A stretch of DNA of 64,000 nt from UBA8389 sp035719105 (GTDB lineage: Bacteria > Bacteroidota > Bacteroidia > Bacteroidales > UBA1402): assembly GCA_035719105.1 (NCBI GenBank), contig DASTGN010000009.1, forward strand, positions 183,936 through 247,935. The letters run 5' to 3'. Shown here piece by piece: positions 42,530-51,023 of the stretch. The notes under the pieces were generated by a model. The model was not told the DNA's origin. It ran no database searches and was given only the letters and a program-made list of their open reading frames with translations. Position 1 is the first letter of the stretch. Each line of letters opens with the position of its first letter. A program made the position numbers and the translations under genes.

Positions 42530-43852
42530 ATGAAGACCATCTGCTTCTACTTTCAAATTCATCAGCCATTCCGGCTTAAACGATATCGCTTTTTTGACAT
42601 CGGCAACGATCATTATTATTACGACGACTTCAACAACGAAAGCATCATGCAACGGGTGGTGGAAAAATCCTTTCTGCCTGCCAACAAGTTATTGCTTGAA
42701 ATGATTGAAGCCCACAAGGGAAAACTAAAAATAGCATTTTCCATCTCCGGTGTGGCGCTTGACCAAATGGAAGTACATGCTCCTGAAGTGATTGACAGCT
42801 TTCGCCAACTTGCCAAAACGGATTGTGTCGAATTTTTGGCAGAAACCTATGCGCACTCACTCGCCAGCTTGAAAAATGCGGAAGCGTTCAAAGCTCAGGT
42901 TGAACAGCACAGCAATCGCATTGAAAGCTTGTTTGGCAAAAAGCCCAAAGTCTTTCGCAACACCGAGTTGATATATTCCGACGAAATCGGCCAAATGGTG
43001 GCTGAAATGGGTTTCAAAACCATCATTACAGAAGGTGCCAAGCATGTTTTGGGTTGGAAGAGCCCCAACTTTGTGTACCAAAGCGCAGTCAATCCACAAA
43101 TCAAGCTTTTACTGAAGAACAGCAAATTAAGCGATGATATTTCATTCCGTTTCTCCAATCCTAATTGGGATGGGTATCCATTGACAGCTGACAAATTCAT
43201 TGACTGGATCAAGAAAATTCCTGAGAATGAACAATTGGTGAATTTGTTTATGAATTACGAAACTTTTGGAAACATGCAGTCTCGGGAATCGGGTATTTTC
43301 GAATTCCTTAAAGCGTTGCCAAAATTTGCTGAGCAAAAGGGTATCACTTTTTCCACTCCTTCCGAAGTGGCTGCAAAACTGAAACCTGCAGAGGCTCTAC
43401 CTGTGCCTTATCCAATTTCTTGGGCGGACGAAGAACGGGACGTAAGCGCTTGGTTGGGGAACACCCTGCAACGGGAAGCGTTCAACAAAATTTACAGCCA
43501 GGCTGGACGGATGAAAAAATCCAGAGACCGCCGTTTGAATCAAGATTGGCTCTATTTGCAAACCAGCGACCACTTCTTTTACATGAGCACGAAACGCTCA
43601 TCGGATGGCGCCCTGCACCAACATTTCAGCCCATACGAATCTCCATTCGAGGCCTTTACCAACTACATGAACGTTGTCGCTGACTTCTGCAAACGAGTCG
43701 ATGCTCAGTATCCAAGCAGCGTGGATAATGAAGAACTGAATGCCTTGCTCACGACCATCGAAAATCAAGAACTGACCATCGAGAAATTGGAAAACGAAAT
43801 CAAGGTTTTGAAAACAAAGTCAGTCAAACCAAAACCTGTATCTAAAAAATAA
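42530..43852 (+). CDS. GH57 family alpha-amylase / glucanotransferase
   Basis: 440 residues from the ATG at 42530. The ORF can be extended upstream to 42443, but this would overlap the GT4 gene and the N-terminal HQPFRLKRYR block already starts after this ATG. Seen: N-terminal FQIHQPFRL (GH57 motif 1), a GH57 region with FRNTELIYSDE holding the probable nucleophile Glu, and VNLFMNYETFG. The C-terminus (about 395-440) is a Leu/Glu/Lys coiled coil, EELNALLTTIENQELTIEKL, as in homologues. Last gene of the glycogen operon, followed by a strong terminator. Confidence 0.9.
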   Translation: MKTICFYFQIHQPFRLKRYRFFDIGNDHYYYDDFNNESIMQRVVEKSFLPANKLLLEMIEAHKGKLKIAFSISGVALDQMEVHAPEVIDSFRQLAKTDCVEFLAETYAHSLASLKNAEAFKAQVEQHSNRIESLFGKKPKVFRNTELIYSDEIGQMVAEMGFKTIITEGAKHVLGWKSPNFVYQSAVNPQIKLLLKNSKLSDDISFRFSNPNWDGYPLTADKFIDWIKKIPENEQLVNLFMNYETFGNMQSRESGIFEFLKALPKFAEQKGITFSTPSEVAAKLKPAEALPVPYPISWADEERDVSAWLGNTLQREAFNKIYSQAGRMKKSRDRRLNQDWLYLQTSDHFFYMSTKRSSDGALHQHFSPYESPFEAFTNYMNVVADFCKRVDAQYPSSVDNEELNALLTTIENQELTIEKLENEIKVLKTKSVKPKPVSKK

Positions 43853-43865
43853 AATCAAGCGCATA

Positions 43866-43900
43866 AAAAAAGCTCCGGAGTGAACCTTCGGAGCTTTTTT
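43866..43900. terminator. Bidirectional terminator between the glycogen operon and the DUF4270 gene
   Basis: Stem AAAAAAGCTCCG/CGGAGCTTTTTT (43866-43877 and 43889-43900) with an 11-base loop. The symmetrical A-run and T-run let it act for transcripts from both sides. Confidence 0.9.
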
Positions 43901-43935
43901 ATACTGTGAGAGAACAGGTCTTTTTTTAAGGAATG

Positions 43936-45327
43936 CTATCGTTTGTTCGAATAAATGACCCTCAACTGCATGGGCCGTTTTGGATGATTGCCGCTCTGGA
44001 TCTTGACTGCTTCCGGTGAAATGACGTGTTCCAACCGTACATTATCTCTATCGGAATTCTGAACAGTGTTGACAGGAATGAGCAACATTTCCGTAAAAGG
44101 CTTGAATTCGGTCGAAGCGGGTTTATCGTTTTCGCGAATCATTTTCTGAGCATAATAACTCAGATCAAAGACGTAATTCATGGAATCCGCGTCATAATTA
44201 GCCACGAACGAATACAAACCATCGTTCAGATTGAATCCGCTGAAAAAAGCATTCACTTTAGAGGCATCAATCAGCAACATGGAGGCAGGAGGCGTCAACG
44301 CGTACTCGTTTTTGGTTTCCACTTGAGTTGCATTAACATACAACTTCATGCCATTCACCGTTTTGCCTGACAGTTTCCCTGTTCCTTTTTGGAAAATGGA
44401 GTTCGGCAAAGTAACTTTTGTAAACATGCCACCAGGTGCATATACATAATTGAGTGAATCGTTGGAACTCGGAACCAAATAGCTGCTTAAATCAGGATGT
44501 TCAGCGCGATTGATCTGACGAACTTCCTTATTGACAGGGAAGTAAGAACCTCCAACCACCAAAGAGTCGCGTAAAGTCTTGTTAGAAGAATTGCTATACA
44601 TGTAGGTGTTGTACCTCATTTCAATTTCCGAATGCGAAATATAAAGCAAGCTACCATTGCCGTAATCGGTCGTGACATAAATTCCGTTGAAGTATTTATT
44701 GAATATCGAAGGGCTTGCAAATTTTCCAGGATATTTTTGGTTGTCTTCCAGAAACTGCTTGCAAAATTCTTTATTGAGTGGCAACTTGAGTACCGGCAGG
44801 TAAGATGACAAAGCTTTCGCAGAATCGCTGGTTTGAAAATCACCGGTAGTAAATAGCCCTGATGCCAACAATTTGGATTTGCTGGTAAACCGGGAAATGT
44901 CTGTAGTCGAACCGTAAGGTAATGAAGCATCCAGCGGGTTTTTGTCCAAATACCAAACATTCAGGTGATGAACGGTAGTGGAATCACCGAACCAGCTGTT
45001 GTAATACAAATACATATAGGCTGAATCAATGGTAGCCACGTCATCTGGGAACTTGAAATTGTAAGGACAATACAATTGCGCCATAAAATCGGACCGGAGA
45101 GTGCCATAGGTCGGATCTGTGAATTCTCCCAGAACGGCTACTGAATTTCGAAGATATACGCTATCCTGAAGAATGGTTTCCGACTGGACACGGATGGTAT
45201 CGAAAGATACTGAAACGGTATCCTGAGAAGGTAATATCGAAAAACCGAGGGTATTGTCATCCACACAGGAATAAAAAAGAGCAGATAAAACCAATCCGCA
45301 AAATACCGAAAGAAAAGTTTTCTTCAT
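43936..45327 (-). CDS. DUF4270 family lipoprotein
   Basis: 463 residues from the ATG at 45327. Lipobox YSC with Cys21, so an exported lipoprotein. The body matches DUF4270 (start VDDNTLGFSILPSQDTVSVSFDTI, and a long beta-rich region). The family is Bacteroidota-specific and has no assigned activity; the beta-rich fold suggests an extracytoplasmic binding role, which is inference. Lies 10 bases downstream of the GT5-like gene and is probably in its operon. The same gene order next to panC recurs in the phylum to my knowledge. Confidence 0.85.
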   Translation of the reverse strand: MKKTFLSVFCGLVLSALFYSCVDDNTLGFSILPSQDTVSVSFDTIRVQSETILQDSVYLRNSVAVLGEFTDPTYGTLRSDFMAQLYCPYNFKFPDDVATIDSAYMYLYYNSWFGDSTTVHHLNVWYLDKNPLDASLPYGSTTDISRFTSKSKLLASGLFTTGDFQTSDSAKALSSYLPVLKLPLNKEFCKQFLEDNQKYPGKFASPSIFNKYFNGIYVTTDYGNGSLLYISHSEIEMRYNTYMYSNSSNKTLRDSLVVGGSYFPVNKEVRQINRAEHPDLSSYLVPSSNDSLNYVYAPGGMFTKVTLPNSIFQKGTGKLSGKTVNGMKLYVNATQVETKNEYALTPPASMLLIDASKVNAFFSGFNLNDGLYSFVANYDADSMNYVFDLSYYAQKMIRENDKPASTEFKPFTEMLLIPVNTVQNSDRDNVRLEHVISPEAVKIQSGNHPKRPMQLRVIYSNKR

Positions 45328-45337
45328 TGATTCAAAA

Positions 45338-46159
45338 TCATTGTTCCAGAATCTGGTTGTAAAAATCGTCAAAAGCATCAATATAGGTTTCCGGAGATTG
45401 ATAGCTTAAGAAAGGCTTGCCGGAAGCTTCAGCTCCTTCACGCACTTTGGGGTCCATTTCAGGACTGCCCTGAATAATACCGTCCGAATAGCGGAAAGCC
45501 AATTTGCTGAGTGAAGCGTGGTCGATATCGCCGTCCAAATCGATCAAATCCGATTCCTGAATGCCGTCCAACATGAGTTTTTTAGCAAAATAAGACCGGA
45601 AAGGTCGCTTGAAACCGTTATCGTACGACGAAAAAACAACTTTGGAATCTCTAAAACAAGGATCGTCGGCGAATGCACGTTTTATATAGAGCGGTGCAAG
45701 TGAAGTAATCCAACCATGACAGTGCACAATATCGGGAACCCACCTCAATTTGCGAACGGTTTCGATGACTCCGCGAACAAAAAAGATGCTTCGATCATCG
45801 TTGTCTTCGAATTCAACTCCATTTTCGTCGGTGACAGTTTGCTTACGTTGAAAAAAATCATCGTTGTCAATGAAGTAGATTTGCATGCGGGCTGATTGAA
45901 TGGAAGCGACTTTGATGATGAGTGGATAATCGTTGTCGTCAATGATCATGTTCATTCCCGAAAGCCGAATGACTTCATGCAGTTGATTTCTGCGTTCGTT
46001 GATGTTCCCGTAACGGGGCATGAAAGTACGAATTTCCTTGCCTTTTTCTTGAATACCCTGAGGTAAGTCACGACAAATGGTGGCAATTTCTGATTCTGGC
46101 AGGTAGGGGAAAATTTCTTGACTGATAAAGAGAACCTTGGTGGGTTTCATACTTGGCAT
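45338..46159 (-). CDS. Glycogen/starch synthase-like protein, N-terminal GT5 domain only
   Basis: 273 residues; a full glycogen synthase has about 480. It covers only the first Rossmann half: VLFISQEIFPYLPESEIATICRDLP, IVHCHGWITSLAPLYIK (as in starch synthase) and FSSYDNGFKRPFRSYF. The second half, with the E-x7-E donor-binding motif, is missing, and the usual KxGGL motif is replaced (LPESEIATI). It is therefore unlikely to be a normal ADP-glucose glucosyltransferase. The 5' gene of an operon with DUF4270, divergent from panC. An ATG at 46150 is an alternative start. Confidence 0.82.
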   Translation of the reverse strand: MPSMKPTKVLFISQEIFPYLPESEIATICRDLPQGIQEKGKEIRTFMPRYGNINERRNQLHEVIRLSGMNMIIDDNDYPLIIKVASIQSARMQIYFIDNDDFFQRKQTVTDENGVEFEDNDDRSIFFVRGVIETVRKLRWVPDIVHCHGWITSLAPLYIKRAFADDPCFRDSKVVFSSYDNGFKRPFRSYFAKKLMLDGIQESDLIDLDGDIDHASLSKLAFRYSDGIIQGSPEMDPKVREGAEASGKPFLSYQSPETYIDAFDDFYNQILEQ

Positions 46160-46178
46160 ATCTCGTGTAAATTGAATA

Positions 46179-46186
46179 CAAAGATA
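46179..46186 (-). promoter_or_regulatory. Promoter -7 element (TATCTTTG) of the GT5-like/DUF4270 operon
   Basis: TAnnTTTG match, 19 bases before the ATG at 46159. Confidence 0.52.
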
Positions 46187-46295
46187 CTAAAAAAAAGAAC
46201 GAATATCTGCAAGTAATTTCCCGATTGTTTCGCCGTTTGACATTTATTTAGTTTTTTTGCAACCCCTTATAGGTTATGCAAAAAGTAAAAGAGAA

Positions 46296-47147
46296 ATGAA
46301 AATCATCCATACCATATCCGAGCTAAAGGCTCATTTAGACGAATATAAATCGCTTGACAATACGATCGGATTGGTTCCTACGATGGGTGCCCTCCACGAA
46401 GGTCACATCCGATTGGTGGAACGTTGTGTTCAAGAAAATAATATTTGTGTCGTGAGCGTTTTTGTGAATCCCACTCAGTTTAACGACAAAAACGACCTGA
46501 TATCGTATCCGCGCACACCCGAACAAGACGCCGAAATGCTTCGTAAAGCGGGTTGCAAGTTCATATTCATGCCTTCTGCAGAAGAAATGTACCCAGAAGC
46601 CGACACGCGCGTTTTTGAATTCGGTGCGCTGGAAAGGGTCATGGAAGGAAGCTTTCGTCCAGGCCACTTCAACGGTGTGGCTCAGATCGTCAGCAAATTG
46701 TTCGATATCGTGATGCCCAACCGTGCCTACTTTGGCGAAAAAGACTTTCAACAATTGGCCATCATTCGAAAAATGACCAGCGATTTGGCTTTACCGATTG
46801 AAATCGTACCCTGCCCCATCGTTCGGGAAAAAGACGGTTTGGCGATGAGCAGCCGTAATCGGCGACTTTCTTCGGAGGAACGTGAAAAAGCCCCACTTAT
46901 AGCCCAACTATTATTCAAAAGTGCTACCTTTGTGTCTGTAAAAAGCATTCCGGATACGATTTCCTTCGTGAAGCGGAACCTTGAAGCGGACCCGACATTC
47001 CGATTGGAATATTTCGAAATCGTTGACGGTGACACCCTTCAACCCGTTGAAAGCTGGGAGGATTCTAACCACATTGTTGGTTGCATCGCTGTTTTTTGCG
47101 GACCTGTACGACTGATTGACAACATAGTATATAGAAAATCATGCTGA
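46296..47147 (+). CDS. panC: Pantoate--beta-alanine ligase
   Basis: 283 residues from the ATG at 46296. Joins pantoate and beta-alanine using ATP in coenzyme A synthesis. Seen: the HIGH-like HEGH in LVPTMGALHEGH (34-37), VNPTQFNDKNDL, the GRNHFNGVAQIV-type block GHFNGVAQIVSKLFDIV, FGEKDFQQL, and the KMSKS-like SSRNRRLS. Overlaps panD by seven bases, so the two last enzymes for pantothenate and its precursor are made together. A poor TAgttttTTTG stretch at about 46245 may be its promoter. Confidence 0.96.
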   Translation: MKIIHTISELKAHLDEYKSLDNTIGLVPTMGALHEGHIRLVERCVQENNICVVSVFVNPTQFNDKNDLISYPRTPEQDAEMLRKAGCKFIFMPSAEEMYPEADTRVFEFGALERVMEGSFRPGHFNGVAQIVSKLFDIVMPNRAYFGEKDFQQLAIIRKMTSDLALPIEIVPCPIVREKDGLAMSSRNRRLSSEEREKAPLIAQLLFKSATFVSVKSIPDTISFVKRNLEADPTFRLEYFEIVDGDTLQPVESWEDSNHIVGCIAVFCGPVRLIDNIVYRKSC

Positions 47148-47491
47148 TAGAAGTAGTCAAATCGAAAATTCACCGTGTTCGGGTGACGGAAGCCAACCTG
47201 AACTATATCGGTAGCATTACCATTGATGAAGACCTGATGGATGCCGCAAACATCATCTCCAACGAACGGGTTTACATCGTCAACAACAACAACGGTGAAC
47301 GTTTCGACACCTATGTCATTCGTGGCGAACGCGGATCTGGCACCATTTGTTTGAACGGTGCAGCCGCCAGGTTGGTGCAACAGGACGACATTGTCATTAT
47401 TATGGCTTATGCTCAAATGGATGCCGAAGAAGCCAAAACGTTCAAACCTTCCATTGTTTTTCCCGATTCTAAAACCAATAAAATAGTCTGA
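47141..47491 (+). CDS. panD: Aspartate 1-decarboxylase (pyruvoyl type)
   Basis: 116 residues. Makes beta-alanine from aspartate for panC. The proenzyme is cleaved between Gly24 and Ser25 in NYIGSITID, and the new N-terminal serine becomes the pyruvoyl group. Also seen: the active-site Tyr and the VYIVNNNNGERFDTYVIRGERGSG block. Overlaps panC by seven bases. Confidence 0.96.
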   Translation: MLIEVVKSKIHRVRVTEANLNYIGSITIDEDLMDAANIISNERVYIVNNNNGERFDTYVIRGERGSGTICLNGAAARLVQQDDIVIIMAYAQMDAEEAKTFKPSIVFPDSKTNKIV

Positions 47492-47510
47492 TTTCATCAG
47501 CGTACCGGAG

Positions 47511-49328
47511 ATGCCCTTTCCGATTACGCGGGCGTTTTCCTTTTTTACGCATCGTATGTTTTTTTCTTCTCCCCGTTTAGTACAATTTGCCCTTTTGGTT
47601 GGGCTTTTATTGGTTGGACAACGTTCGGTCTCTCAATTGTCGGTGCGTCACAAAACACCGACCAATTATATCGAATCCGACCGTGTGGCAAGCGATGCCT
47701 TTGACTTGCCCCTCCATATCAGCCCTGAATTGGCAGGAGGCTTTGCTGAACTTCGAGTCAACCACCTCCATTCCGGGGTGGATTTCAAAACCCTCAAACG
47801 GGTCGGTTTACCCATTTATGCTCCTGCAGACGGCTGGGTTTCACGCATCCGCATCAGCAGTTTTGGTTTCGGCTATGCCCTTTATTTGGATCACGCCAAC
47901 GGTTTTACAACGGTTTATGGTCACTTGCAGACCTATGCGGAACCCATTGCAACCTATGCATCGAACCTGCAATACAAGCAGGAACGATTTGAGTTGGACA
48001 CGCTCCTTCCCGTCCGTAGAATTCCGGTTCGAAAAGGACAATTGATAGCTTACAGCGGCAATTCAGGTATATCCGCAGCACCACATTTGCATTTTGAAAT
48101 CCGTGATTCGCGCACGGAAGAAACATTGGATCCCTTGTTGTGGTATAGTGATCGAGTTAAGGACAACCTTGCTCCGAAACCCCAGAAAGTTGCGTTGTAT
48201 GCCATTGACGGAGAAGGAGTTCTGAGCACCGGTCAATCCAAGGCCATCGTTCCGGTATTTAAGAACAAAAGGGGTGAATGGACGGTTGGCGCTCTTCCCA
48301 CAGCTTGGGGTAAAATCGGATTGGGCCTGAATGCTTACGATTACATGGACAACAATTCCAATCAATACGGCATTTGCAGCATCCGACTTTTTTTGAATGA
48401 GGAATTGATCTTCCAACAGGATCTTTCACGTTTTAATTTTGAGCAAGTTCGGTATGCCAATTCGTTGATGGATTATGAAACCATGCTTCGTCATCATGTA
48501 TGGATCATGAAATCGTTTGTAGATCCCGGAAACAGGCTGAATGTCTACCCTTCTCTCAAGGATTGGGGGTACGTGATTATAAATGAGCAAAAAAAATACT
48601 CATTTCGTTATGAACTGATGGACAGAGCAGGCAACGCCACTGTTTTCAATGTGGTGGTACAAGGTCAAAAGCGTCCCATTCCACGTAAAAGCTTCACAGG
48701 TAAGAAAATGATATTCTGGGTTCCCAATTATTTCAGCAACACGGATGTTAAATTGGAAATTCCTGCTGGTACCCTTTACAACACATTGGATTTTCAATTC
48801 AGTCAAACCAAGGACACCGGTTATTCAGACCTATTCAACATCCACAACGCATTTACGCCGCTCCATCAGCCCATTCAGGCAAAATTTCGAATACAAAAGG
48901 ATGTCTTGGCCGACAAAAAACACTATTATTTGGCTAAAGTCGCTATCAATGGAGTGACCAGCTTTGTACCAAGCAACTATGTCAACGGCTGGCTGGAAGC
49001 CGACCTCAAGGAATTCGGCAAGTACAAAGTATTGTCAGACACCATCATGCCTAAAATATCTGCTCCAAATATTGAAAGTGTCGGGAAAAATAACGTAATT
49101 CGCATCCGTATTGCGGATAATGCTTCAGGTATCAAAGACTGGCGCGGAAGCATTGACGGAAAATGGGCTCTTTTTTCATTGGATGGTAAATCCGGTTGGT
49201 TGAGCTGTGTTCTGGATTCAAATCGGGTGGTACCTGGTCAAAATCACGAACTACGTTTGTTCGTCAAGGATGGTTGCGGAAACGAAAATCACCTTTCATC
49301 CACGTTTTCCTGGGGTAGATCCAATTGA
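47511..49328 (+). CDS. M23 family metallopeptidase (LytM domain), envelope-associated
   Basis: 605 residues. N-terminal signal/membrane helix (about 22-40). The LytM/M23 domain covers about 65-210: HSGVDFK gives the first zinc ligands (HxxxD) and PHLHFEIRD the HxH. Such enzymes cleave peptide cross-links in peptidoglycan; some members only regulate other hydrolases, but the metal ligands here appear complete. The rest (about 215-605) is a beta-rich region with no clear match. An in-frame Met at 47556 is an alternative start that would still keep the signal helix. Nineteen bases after panD. Confidence 0.88.
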   Translation: MPFPITRAFSFFTHRMFFSSPRLVQFALLVGLLLVGQRSVSQLSVRHKTPTNYIESDRVASDAFDLPLHISPELAGGFAELRVNHLHSGVDFKTLKRVGLPIYAPADGWVSRIRISSFGFGYALYLDHANGFTTVYGHLQTYAEPIATYASNLQYKQERFELDTLLPVRRIPVRKGQLIAYSGNSGISAAPHLHFEIRDSRTEETLDPLLWYSDRVKDNLAPKPQKVALYAIDGEGVLSTGQSKAIVPVFKNKRGEWTVGALPTAWGKIGLGLNAYDYMDNNSNQYGICSIRLFLNEELIFQQDLSRFNFEQVRYANSLMDYETMLRHHVWIMKSFVDPGNRLNVYPSLKDWGYVIINEQKKYSFRYELMDRAGNATVFNVVVQGQKRPIPRKSFTGKKMIFWVPNYFSNTDVKLEIPAGTLYNTLDFQFSQTKDTGYSDLFNIHNAFTPLHQPIQAKFRIQKDVLADKKHYYLAKVAINGVTSFVPSNYVNGWLEADLKEFGKYKVLSDTIMPKISAPNIESVGKNNVIRIRIADNASGIKDWRGSIDGKWALFSLDGKSGWLSCVLDSNRVVPGQNHELRLFVKDGCGNENHLSSTFSWGRSN

Positions 49329-49343
49329 AATTCATAGAATAGC

Positions 49344-51005
49344 ATGCACGTGAAAAAATACTTCGCACTAACCGTTCTTTTTACTTTTAGTCTGATTCAA
49401 GCAGGACAAGGTTGCACCAATTTCATTGTCGGCAAGAAAGCCTCCGTCGATGGTTCCGTCATGGTAACCTACGCGGCAGACTCCCATAATCTCTATGGTG
49501 AACTTTACCACTGGCCAGCTACCGATTGGCCAGAAGGCAGTATGTTGGAAATCTATGATTGGGACACCGGCAAACCCTTGGGTCGCATTCCGCAAGCTCG
49601 TCACACCTTTCAGGTAAACGGCAATATGAACGAATACCAGGTCACCATCGGGGAAACAACATTTGGTGGAAGGGAAGAATTGGTTGACACCACTGCGATC
49701 ATCGATTACGGCAGCCTCATCTACATTGCCCTTCAACGTTCCAAAACAGCCCGGGGCGCCATTCGACTGATGACCGAATTGGTGGATCGTTACGGTTACT
49801 ACAGCGAAGGGGAATCGTTTTCGATTGCCGATGCCAATGAAGCCTGGGTTTTGGAAATGATCGGCAAAGGCCCTGATTATAAAGGTGCTGTTTGGGTAGC
49901 CGTTCGCATTCCGGACGATTGCATCTCTGCTCATGCCAATCAGGCTCGAATTCGGCAGTTTCCTTTGGATGATCCGGAAAATTGCATTTACTCTCCCGAT
50001 GTGATTTCGTTTGCCCGTCAACAAGGGTATTACAACGGAACCAACAAGGATTTTAGTTTTGCAGACACCTATGCACCATTGACTTTCAGCGCTTTACGTG
50101 CCTGTGAGACCCGTGTTTGGAGTTTCTTCAGAAAGTTCAAGGGCAACATGGACAGTTACCTTCCGTATTTGCAAGGGAAAATTCACAATCCGATTCCTTT
50201 ATACATCAAGCCTGAGCGCAAAATTTCAGCTCAAATGTTGAAAAACGCCATGCGAGACCATTTCGAAGGAACGCCTTTTGATTTGACGCAAGACATCGGT
50301 TCAGGTCCTTTTCATTCACCATACCGTTGGAGACCGATGGAGTGGAAAATTGATTCCATGACCTATGTCAACGAACGCTCAGTGGCAACTCAACAGACTG
50401 GATTCAGCTTTGTGGCTCAAATGCGTGACTGGCTGCCTAATCCAATCGGAGGAATTTTATGGTTTGGTGTGGACGATACGAACACCAGCGTCTACGTGCC
50501 CATCTATTGCGGAAGCAACAAGGTGCCTGAATGTTTCCGAGTTGGCAATGGCGACATGCTCAACTTTTCATGGACTTCAGCCTTTTGGATTTACAATTGG
50601 GTTTCCAATCAAGGATACACGAAATACGATTTCATGATCAAGGACATTCGTCCCGTTCAGGACAGCATTGAAAACAAGTTTAATCGGGATGTGATTCAAA
50701 TCGATTTGAAAGCTTCGGCTATGTATGCCAAAGATACCACCGGCGCGCTTGGCGTTATCTCCGACTATTCCTATGATATGGCTCAACAAAGCACCGAACG
50801 TTGGAAAAAACTGGGGGAATACCTGATGGTGAAGTACATGGATGGGAACGTAAAGAAAGAAAAAAACAATGCTTTCCAACGGAACGTCTATGGACATCCC
50901 GAAACCCCGAATTTCCCAGGCTACGACGAAAAATACTACCGAAACATCATCCGGGAAACGGGTGATAAATTCCGCGAAACAAAGACCATTTACGACGTCA
51001 ATTAA
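49344..51005 (+). CDS. C69 family dipeptidase, secreted
   Basis: 553 residues. Ntn-type peptidase: a signal peptide (MHVKKYFALTVLFTFSLIQAGQG) is followed by Cys24, which after processing would be the N-terminal nucleophile (GCTNFIVGKKASVDGS, a signature of PepD-type C69 peptidases). Also seen: RGAIRLMTELVDRYGYYSEGESFSIADANEAWVLEM, close to the family core. Secreted to the periplasm, it would hydrolyse dipeptides. Starts 15 bases past the M23 gene, so it is likely co-transcribed. Confidence 0.92.
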   Translation: MHVKKYFALTVLFTFSLIQAGQGCTNFIVGKKASVDGSVMVTYAADSHNLYGELYHWPATDWPEGSMLEIYDWDTGKPLGRIPQARHTFQVNGNMNEYQVTIGETTFGGREELVDTTAIIDYGSLIYIALQRSKTARGAIRLMTELVDRYGYYSEGESFSIADANEAWVLEMIGKGPDYKGAVWVAVRIPDDCISAHANQARIRQFPLDDPENCIYSPDVISFARQQGYYNGTNKDFSFADTYAPLTFSALRACETRVWSFFRKFKGNMDSYLPYLQGKIHNPIPLYIKPERKISAQMLKNAMRDHFEGTPFDLTQDIGSGPFHSPYRWRPMEWKIDSMTYVNERSVATQQTGFSFVAQMRDWLPNPIGGILWFGVDDTNTSVYVPIYCGSNKVPECFRVGNGDMLNFSWTSAFWIYNWVSNQGYTKYDFMIKDIRPVQDSIENKFNRDVIQIDLKASAMYAKDTTGALGVISDYSYDMAQQSTERWKKLGEYLMVKYMDGNVKKEKNNAFQRNVYGHPETPNFPGYDEKYYRNIIRETGDKFRETKTIYDVN

Positions 51006-51023
51006 CTCTAACAAACCTTCAAG

